Shown here: positions 56,782-64,000 of the stretch, piece after piece
Layout: every line of letters begins with the position of its first letter
Position numbering within the stretch: the first letter of the stretch is position 1
Assembly: GCA_022836915.1 (NCBI GenBank)
Contig: CP094668.1
Coordinates: 5,518,001 to 5,582,000 of the forward strand
Direction: 5' to 3'
Length of the DNA stretch: 64,000 bases
From: Paenibacillus sp. OVF10
Lineage (GTDB): Bacteria; Bacillota; Bacilli; Paenibacillales; Paenibacillaceae
Made by a program: the position numbers and the translations under genes
The notes under the pieces: generated by a model
What the model was told of the DNA's origin: nothing
The model's database searches: none
Seen by the model: the letters and a program-made list of their open reading frames with translations, nothing else

Positions 56782-59700
56782 TTATTTTACAAAGACAGGC
56801 ATTGCTTCCGAAGAGAAGTTGATCGTTTGCAGCATAATCAGCAGCGCACGAATCGTATCCAATGAAGTCATACATACAATGCCGTTTTCTACCGCTTCAC
56901 GACGGATACGGAATCCATCACGCTGCGGTGTTTTGCCTTTGGTGAGTGTGTTGAAGACAAAGTTTGCTTCGCCGCTGCGGATCATATCCAGAATATTCGG
57001 CGAACCTTCACTTAATTTGTTCACAGTCGTTACCGGAATGTTCGCTGCTTCAAGCGCAGCTGCTGTTCCGCCGGTAGCCATGATTTTGTAACCCAGTCTG
57101 TAGAAACCTTCGAGCAAAGGAACCGCTTCGTCTTTGTCTTTGTCTGCTACAGTTACTACGATCGCTCCGGTTGCCGGAATTTTCATTCCAGCGCCGATGA
57201 GACCTTTGAACAACGCTTTAGCGTAATTCGGGTCACGACCCATAACCTCACCTGTAGACTTCATCTCAGGTCCGAGGGTTGGTTCTACACGACGCAGCTT
57301 CGCGAAGGAGAAGACCGGAACTTTAACAGATACATGATCCGATTCAGGCCATAGCCCGTCAACATAACCAAGATCTTTTAGTTTCACACCCAGAATGGCT
57401 TGTGTTGCCAAGTTCGCCATCGGAATGTTTGTTACTTTGCTCAGGAATGGTACGGTACGGGATGAACGCGGGTTCACCTCGATAATGTACACTTGGCCAT
57501 CATGGATAACAAACTGGATGTTGACCAAACCTACCGTTTTCAGTTCTTTCGCAATTTTGATTGTAATCTCTACAATTTTCTCTTTCATATCCTGGGACAG
57601 GTGTTGAGGAGGATATACCGCGATGGAGTCACCAGAGTGAACCCCTGCACGCTCGATATGTTCCATGATTCCTGGAATCAATACCGTTTCACCATCACAG
57701 ATGGCGTCAACCTCAACTTCTTTACCCATCATATAACGGTCGATCAGGACCGGATGCTCTGGATTGATTTTAACCGCCTGTTCCATGTATGTCAGCAATT
57801 CAGCATCGGAGTATACAATCTCCATCGCACGACCGCCAAGTACATAGGAAGGACGAACCAGTACCGGGTAGCCCAGACTTTGAGCTGTTTCTACCGCATC
57901 ATCAACGGAAATGACTGTTTTACCTTTTGGCTGTGCAATCTCCAGACGGGAGAGCAGACGTTCGAACTTCTTGCGATCCTCCGCCTCATCGATGCTTTCC
58001 AGATCCGTTCCGAGAATGGTTACACCTGCATTACGCAGTGGTGCTGCCAGGTTGATGGCCGTTTGACCACCGAACTGTACGATAACCCCTACTGGTTTCT
58101 CCTGTTCAATCACGTTCATGACATCTTCGAAGAAGAGCGGTTCAAAGTACAGGCGATCTGATGTATTAAAGTCCGTAGACACCGTCTCCGGGTTATTGTT
58201 GATAATGACTGCTTCATATCCTGCTTTTTGCAATGCCCATACTGCGTGTACAGTAGAGTAGTCGAACTCGATCCCTTGACCGATCCGGATTGGTCCTGAA
58301 CCAAGTACCACAACTTTTTGCTTGTCTGAAGGGATCACTTCATTCTCTGTCTCGTAAGTTGAGTAGTAATATGGCGTTGTTGCTTCGAACTCAGCAGCAC
58401 ATGTATCTACCATTTTGTACACTGGGCGCAGGTTCTCTGCTTCCCGACGAGTTCTAACTTCCGCTTCAGTTGTTAATGTGCCTCCTGGTTGACCTTGCGC
58501 ACGCAGTTCAGCAATGGCACGGTCTGTGAATCCAAGGCGTTTCGCTTGATACAGAATGTCGGAAGACAATTCGGATTCTTCGCGAATGCGATCTTCGAAT
58601 GCGATCAGACCTTCGATTTTGTCCAGGAACCACCAGTCAATCTTGGTCAAATCCTGTAGCTGTTGCAACGTATAACCTCTGCGGAATGCTTCGGCAATCA
58701 GGAAGATACGCTCATCATCTGCTTTGATCAGACGTTCGTTCAAGGTAGCTTCGTCCAGCGTTTCGGCATCCTTCAGGTAGAGGCGATGTACGCCAATTTC
58801 CAGGGAACGAACTGCTTTGTGAATCGACTCTTCGAATGTCCGGCCAATCGCCATTACTTCGCCTGTTGCTTTCATCTGAGTTCCCAGTTTACGGTTCGCC
58901 GAGATGAACTTGTCGAACGGCCAGCGAGGAATTTTGCTCACGATATAATCCAGCGTAGGCTCGAAACAAGCGTACGTTTGGCCTGTTACCGGGTTCACGA
59001 TTTCATCCAAGGTGTAACCCATGGCAATTTTGGCAGCCATTTTTGCAATTGGATAACCCGTTGCTTTGGAAGCCAGAGCTGATGAACGGCTTACCCGTGG
59101 ATTTACTTCGATAACATAGTATTGGAAGCTGTGTGGGTCCAGTGCAAACTGTACGTTACATCCACCCTCGATGTTCAGGGCACGGATGATTTTCAGGGAA
59201 GCTGAACGCAGCATTTGATATTCACGGTCCGACAGAGTTTGGCTTGGTGCTACAACGATACTGTCGCCTGTATGAACCCCTACCGGGTCGAAGTTTTCCA
59301 TGTTGCAGACAACGATACAGTTATCGTTTTTGTCCCGCATAACCTCATACTCGACTTCTTTCATGCCTGCAATGCTCTTCTCGACCAGACATTGCCCAAT
59401 TGGGCTGTAACGAATTCCCGCTACCACGGTCTCGCGTAGCTCTTCTTCGTTCGCACAGATTCCGCCGCCTGTTCCGCCCAGCGTATAGGCTGGACGCACG
59501 ATGATTGGATAACCAATCTCATTTGCAAATTCAAGTGATTCTTCAAGTGTCGTTACGATCACACTCTCAGGTACAGGCTGTTCCAGTTCACGCATCAGGT
59601 CACGGAACAGATCACGATCTTCCGCTTTCTCGATGGAAGTCAGCTGTGTTCCGAGCAATTTCACATTTTCACGTTCCAGCACGCCTGCACGTGCCAGTTC

Positions 59701-59999
59701 TACCGCCATGTTCAGACCTGTCTGACCACCCAGTGTTGGCAGCAAGCCGTCTGGACGCTCCTGACGAATGATTTGGGTTACAAAATCCAGTGTAATTGGC
59801 TCAATGTAGACTTTGTCAGCCATGTTTGTATCCGTCATAATGGTCGCCGGGTTGCTGTTGATAAGTACAACTTCCACGCCTTCTTCTTTCAGAGCCTGGC
59901 AAGCTTGTGTACCGGCATAGTCGAACTCGGCCGCTTGACCGATGACGATTGGACCGGAACCAATCACCAGGATTTTTTGAGATCTTTGTTAATCGGCAT
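56782..59999 (-). CDS. carB: Carbamoyl phosphate synthase large subunit, frameshifted at the start in this sequence
   Basis: About 1072 residues. The ATG at 59999 lies one base after the carA stop; it reads MPINKDLKK and then fails at a T6 run (59973-59978). One added base gives KKILVIGSGPIVIGQAAEFD and the full enzyme. Two ATP-grasp halves: GSGPIVIGQAAEFDYAGTQA and GSGPIRIGQGIEFDYSTVHA, each with NPETVSTD-like and EVNPRxSRSSAL motifs, and a C-terminal MGS-like domain (ATGGTAAALEAANIPVTTVN) for allosteric control. Makes carbamoyl phosphate with CarA. Confidence 0.96.
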
Positions 60000-60000
60000 G

Positions 60001-61143
60001 TTATTGTGCTCCTTTCACTGCGGCTGCCAATACGGCTTGACGCGGCTTTTGCGGGTTAGTGATCTTGTGCTCACGAATCATCTCGATGAAGCGGTCGAAC
60101 AGATAGCTGTTGTCGTAAGGACCCGGGGCTGCTTCAGGGTGATATTGAACCGAGAATGCCGGGAATGATTTATGTTTCAGACCTTCAATGGTCTTATCGT
60201 TATTGTTGATATGTGTAACTTCCAGGTCTGTACTCTTCACAGACTCTTCGTTTACGGTAAATCCATGGTTCTGGGATGTGATGAAGCAACGTCCGCTCTC
60301 CAGTTCTTTCACCGGGTGGTTTCCTCCGCGATGTCCGAACTTAAGTTTTTCGGTGTCTGCTCCTGCTGCAAGTGCGAACAACTGGTGACCCAGGCAGATA
60401 CCGAAGATCGGGTATTCGCCAAGCAGTTCACTGATCATCTTAACTGCGTGAGGTACGTCTTTCGGGTCCCCAGGGCCGTTGGACAGTTGAATGCCATCCG
60501 GGTTCAGGCGACGAATCTCGTCTGCTGTTACATCGTGTGGAACAACAACAACGTCACAGTTACGTTTGCTGAGTTCGCGCAAGATTCCTGTTTTAGCACC
60601 GTAATCCACAAGCACAATACGTTCAGCCGTTCCTGGGCTGTTGTAGACATGCTCCGTAGAAGTCATTGGCACCTGGTTACGCAGCTCGGCAATGGTGGTG
60701 TCTCCCATCATCTCCAGCAGTTCTTCCACAGGCTTCGATCCTGTTGTGAGAATTCCCTTCATTGTGCCGTGGTGACGAATCCGGCGAGTCAACATGCGTG
60801 TATCAATTTCGCTGATTCCTACGATGCCGTATTCTTTGAGCAGATTGTCTACGCTGTATTCCGCACGCCAGTTGCTTGGCGTTGGCTCATGACGACGCAC
60901 AACGAAACCATGTACGTATGGACGAATCGACTCAAAGTCATCACGCGTAATGCCGTAGTTTCCGATCAGCGGATACGTCATGGTTACGATTTGACCACAA
61001 TAGGAAGGATCCGAAAGCACCTCTTGATAGCCTGTAATTCCCGTATTAAAAACGACCTCACCTGTAGTTTCACCTTCAGCACCAAATGCTTTCCCGGTGA
61101 ACAGTGTGCCGTCTTCCAACAATAATCTTGCCTGTGCCTGCAT
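60001..61143 (-). CDS. carA: Carbamoyl phosphate synthase small subunit
   Basis: 380 residues, ATG behind GAGGAGTG. Class I glutamine amidotransferase: nucleophile Cys in FGICLGHQLFALA, His and Glu in FSVQYHPEAAPGP. N-terminal half opens ARLLLEDGTLFTGKAFGAEG. Supplies ammonia to CarB. The 437-base gap ahead of it carries dispersed repeat copy D, so its link to pyrC is looser than the other pyr genes. Confidence 0.96.
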   Translation of the reverse strand: MQAQARLLLEDGTLFTGKAFGAEGETTGEVVFNTGITGYQEVLSDPSYCGQIVTMTYPLIGNYGITRDDFESIRPYVHGFVVRRHEPTPSNWRAEYSVDNLLKEYGIVGISEIDTRMLTRRIRHHGTMKGILTTGSKPVEELLEMMGDTTIAELRNQVPMTSTEHVYNSPGTAERIVLVDYGAKTGILRELSKRNCDVVVVPHDVTADEIRRLNPDGIQLSNGPGDPKDVPHAVKMISELLGEYPIFGICLGHQLFALAAGADTEKLKFGHRGGNHPVKELESGRCFITSQNHGFTVNEESVKSTDLEVTHINNNDKTIEGLKHKSFPAFSVQYHPEAAPGPYDNSYLFDRFIEMIREHKITNPQKPRQAVLAAAVKGAQ

Positions 61144-61186
61144 CCCATTTCACTCCTCTGTGTTTATCAACGTTGAATGGCATTTG

Positions 61187-61368
61187 GGTTGAACATGGGG
61201 GACGTTACGATTGTGCGGCTCCGCTGACAGAAAACCCTTTGATCGCTGTTATCCCCGGATTACTTTTTATCATTTTTCAAATGATGTAATCCGGTGATAA
61301 AGGCGAACGCTTTGCTTCTTCGGGTCTTTTCTGTCCGCTCCGCAGTTACGTTGGTGTCCAAGTTCAAA
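61187..61368 (-). repeat. Palindromic dispersed repeat, copy D (divergent), inside the pyr operon
   Basis: About 182 bases between pyrC and carA. Shares ATCGCTGTTATCCCCGGATT and GGCGAACGCTTTGCTTCTTC with copy A, in the same order. Ends GGTTGAACAT and AGTTCAA; next to them GACGTTACG and CGTTGGTGTC. A central hairpin GGATTAC/GTAATCC. The other 200 bases of this gap (61369-61580) are A+T-rich and I see nothing defined in them. Confidence 0.65.
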
Positions 61369-61580
61369 ACCATGACATTCAACTTTGCTTGTTTCGTATA
61401 TTTGACTCTCGGCAATGATCTGCCTCGAGTTAGTTGAAAAGATGTTACTGGTGTAAAAGTTGTAGATTAAGTTTTAGAGTTAGATTTAAAAAGATTTGTT
61501 GTTTTAAAAAAGTTAAGAATTACTGTTACTGATATAAAGAGTTAAAGATTACTGCTTTATAAATTTGCTGAGTTACCGTT

Positions 61581-62884
61581 TTATTGTTGTACAGTGTTGC
61601 TCCATACGCTTTTGCCGTCCACCCATGTTTGTGTGGCCCAGCCTTTCAGCTTCCAGCCTGTGAATGGGGTGTTTCTTCCTTTAGTTGCAAACGTTGCAGG
61701 ATCAACCGCTTTTTCCTCGTTCAGGTCAATCATCGTGATATCGGCTGGTGCTCCTCTTCGAGTTTGCCTGTGTCCAGTCGGAATACACGTGCCGGATCAG
61801 CTGTCATACGTTTCACCAGGAAGTCCAAGCTCCACAATCCTGTTTCCACAAACTTGGTGTACAGCAGTGGGAAGGCGGTTTCGAATCCTACGATTCCGAA
61901 AGGTGCCAGCTCCATGCCTTTGGCTTTCTCTTCTTCACTGTGTGGCGCGTGATCAGTTACGATCATATCCAGCGTACCGTCTAGCAAGCCTTCAATACAA
62001 GCCTGCACATCGCGTGGTGAGCGTAGTGGCGGGTTCATTTTCCAGTTGGCATCCATGCCCGGGATATCTTCATCCGACAACACCAGATGGTGTGGACATA
62101 CCTCAGCAGTTATTTTAATGCCGATGGATTTCGCTAGACGAATCAGACGAACCGATTGCTCTGTACTTACGTGACAGACATGGTAGTGAACTCCTGTTGC
62201 TTCTGCGAGCAAGATATCACGGCCAACGTGGATGGCTTCGGATTCATTTGGAATCCCTTTGATGCCGTGGCGCTTCGAAAACTCACCTTCCGTCACATAT
62301 CCACCAACAACCAGTGAGTCATCTTCACAGTGTGCGATCACTGGCATATCCATGCTTGCCGCGAGGCTCATGGCATCTTTCATCATTTGAGCGTTTTGTA
62401 CGCCTACACCGTCATCTGTGAATCCAATAGCGCCTGCTTCTTTTAATGCGGCAAAATCGGTAAGTTCACGACCCAGTTCATTTTTTGTAATGGCTGCATA
62501 AGGCAACACTTTAACCAGATCAGCTTCTTTGGCCTTATCCAGTACCAGCTTCACAACTTCCGCTGTATCTGTTACTGGTCTTGTGTTTGGCATGCAAGCG
62601 ATTGTTGTAAAACCACCTTGTGCTGCTGAACGGGCACCTGTCTCGATCGTCTCTTTGTGTTCGAATCCAGGTTCACGCAGATGCACGTGCATATCGATCA
62701 ATCCCGGAATGACCAGTTTGCCTGATGCGTCTGTTACACTCTGCGCTGATTTTTCGGCATCCAGTACAGCTTGGTCTTCCAGACCAGCGATCTTTTTAAT
62801 TTTACCTTCATCTATAATGATGGTTTTCCGTTCAAGTTCCCCTTTTTGGTTCAAGACGTTCGCGTTTTTTATAATCTGTAGCAT
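61581..62884 (-). CDS. pyrC: Dihydroorotase, frameshifted near the C-terminus in this sequence
   Basis: About 434 residues after adding one base near 61753, where the reading LDTGKLEEGAPADITMIDLN is restored; without it the protein ends 50 residues early. Metal ligands: DMHVHLREPGFEHKE, carboxylated Lys in the VLPYAAITK region, His in VIAHCEDD and YHVCHVSTEQS, Asp in MIVTDHAPHS. The C-terminus WKLKGWATQTWVDGKSVW is normal for class I dihydroorotase. Closes carbamoyl aspartate to dihydroorotate. Confidence 0.94.
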
Positions 62885-63010
62885 AATTGCCCTCCGCTTC
62901 GGTTCTGTCCAGCTTACCAGGCAAGCCGGATGATTTTCTTTATCGTGTACTCTCTTATTGCTCTATAAGAACTACCGTACCGTCAGCCTATGACCCACAG
63001 CCAGACCCTG

Positions 63011-63922
63011 TTACAGTTTCATCGCACGTTCCATAACCGCCATGCGGATGGGAACGCCATTTGCCATCTGCGGGAAGATCCGTGATGCTTCACTTTCCAC
63101 AACCGCGTCATCTACCTCGACGTTGCGATTCACAGGAGCAGGGTGCATGATAATGGTGCTTGGTTTTAGGCGTGATGCCCGTTCTTCCGTCAATCCGTAG
63201 TGTTCGCGATAATCCTCAGCTGAAGTAATTAAGCCATGTTGATGACGTTCCAGTTGAACACGGAGCATCATGACTACATCTGCATCCAGCGCTTCTTCAA
63301 GACCGACATAAGGAGCATGCTCTGCGAGTTCCGGTGCCTGCATCGTTTGCGGAGCACAGAAGCGTACATCTGCACCAAACTTTTGCAGTGCCCACAGGTT
63401 GGAACGAGCTACACGGCTATGCAGGATGTCACCAATGATGGAGACACGCAAGCCCTTCAGTTCGCCAAAGGCTTTCCTCATTGTGTAGAGATCCAGCAAC
63501 GCCTGTGTGGGATGCTCATTGTTGCCATCTCCGGCGTTCACGAGTGGTACATTCACTTTCTGAGCCAGTTGTTGCAGAACGCCTGCCGGTTTCAACCGGA
63601 TCACGCCTGCATCAATGCCCATCGACTCAAGTGTTCGTACCGTATCGTAGATGGACTCTCCTTTTTCCACACTGGATGCGGCTGCCGTAAAGTTCAGCAC
63701 TTGTGCACCCAGGCGTTTCTCTGCCATTTCGAAGGAGAAGCGGGTACGTGTGCTGTTCTCGAAGAACATGTTCGCAACAAAGCGTGATTCCAGTACAGGA
63801 GCCAGTTTCTCTTTCTGCGCTTCCCAGTGAGCCGCTCTGTTCAGAATGGACTCGATTTCTCCTCGACTAAGTTCCTTCAGTCCAAGCAAGCTTCGGTCTC
63901 TCAATGCTGTCTGTGTAATCAT
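63011..63922 (-). CDS. pyrB: Aspartate carbamoyltransferase catalytic chain
   Basis: 303 residues from the ATG at 63922 (MITQTALRDRSLLGL); the open frame extends upstream but this start fits family length. Carbamoyl phosphate site FFENSTRTRFSFEMAEKR, aspartate and catalytic sites HPTQALLDLYTM and IMHPAPVNRNVEV. No pyrI, as usual in Bacillales. Probably overlaps the preceding pyrR stop. Confidence 0.97.
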   Translation of the reverse strand: MITQTALRDRSLLGLKELSRGEIESILNRAAHWEAQKEKLAPVLESRFVANMFFENSTRTRFSFEMAEKRLGAQVLNFTAAASSVEKGESIYDTVRTLESMGIDAGVIRLKPAGVLQQLAQKVNVPLVNAGDGNNEHPTQALLDLYTMRKAFGELKGLRVSIIGDILHSRVARSNLWALQKFGADVRFCAPQTMQAPELAEHAPYVGLEEALDADVVMMLRVQLERHQHGLITSAEDYREHYGLTEERASRLKPSTIIMHPAPVNRNVEVDDAVVESEASRIFPQMANGVPIRMAVMERAMKL

Positions 63923-64000
63923 TATGCTTGCTCCCCCGGTTCTGAGTGATTTTGACTTCGTCCTGTCCGTCCGTTTCCATGAGTGCAACTTCGATCTCCT
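63922..64000 (-). CDS. pyrR: Probable C-terminus of PyrR, cut by window end
   Basis: The minus frame EIEVALMETDGQDEVKIT at the window edge looks like a PyrR C-terminus, and pyrR normally heads this operon. In the given sequence the frame runs on into pyrB; adding one base to the C5 run at 63933-63937 ends it with TAA overlapping the pyrB ATG (TAATG), a typical coupling. Assignment by position and tail only. Confidence 0.45.
   Translation of the reverse strand, partial: GDRSCTHGNGRTGRSQNHSEPGEQA

Overview
The window looks like chromosomal DNA of a Paenibacillus-type, spore-forming Firmicute. The pointers are: strong AAGGAGG ribosome sites with ATG/GTG/TTG starts; tRNA genes without encoded CCA; two YjcZ-type sporulation miniproteins; a SpeA-like decarboxylase close to the Bacillus protein; a NucA/NucB nuclease; and a pyrimidine operon in the order (pyrR)-pyrB-pyrC-carA-carB-pyrF-pyrE. 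The genus is an inference from gene content.

Layout. 1-5.7 kb: SUFU-domain protein, an unknown gene, an MFS transporter, arginine decarboxylase (speA), a DUF1292 protein and a copper-amine-oxidase-N-like secreted protein. 5.9-9.1 kb: small proteins, a YdhK lipoprotein behind a CsoR-like operator, Ohr behind an OhrR-like operator, and a chromate transporter. 9.2-11.2 kb: a three-gene cluster of unknown purpose with a beta-propeller glycosidase-like protein. 11.4-15 kb: secreted M1 peptidase, a decayed IS30 element and tRNA-Val. 15-19 kb: small genes and a manganese catalase. 19-22 kb: DUF3626, DUF5071 and Imm8 genes in a row, then a DUF3221 lipoprotein. 22-28.7 kb: secreted carboxypeptidase-regulatory-domain protein, a Fur-box-preceded FecCD siderophore permease pair with an ABC exporter, and a glycerophosphodiesterase. 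28.8-37.3 kb: LOG protein, ung, PatB/MalY enzyme with a divergent XRE regulator, and an M16 protease. 37.6-47.6 kb: tRNA-Leu, stress protein, NucA nuclease, a LOV-domain (blue-light) histidine kinase, an MFS pump, nitrilase, a methyltransferase with TPRs, and tRNA-Ile2/fMet. 47.7-55 kb: a five-gene operon of ABC ATPase, HlyD-like lipoprotein, large FtsX-type permease, second ATPase with an AbrB-like tail, and a solute-binding lipoprotein. 55.3-64 kb: the pyr operon on the minus strand.

Two patterns cut across the window. First, about fifteen genes, including carB and pyrC, are broken by single-base frameshifts. Every one is repaired by adding one base, nearly always to a run of four to six identical bases (most often G5 or C5). 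I read these as homopolymer under-calls in the assembly, not as decay, and give full gene spans across the shifts. The IS30 transposase is the one copy that looks truly degenerate. Second, four related intergenic sequences (30.2, 37.3, 37.8 and 61.2 kb) form a palindromic dispersed repeat family. One copy sits inside the pyr operon between pyrC and carA. This family is the best candidate here for something undescribed.
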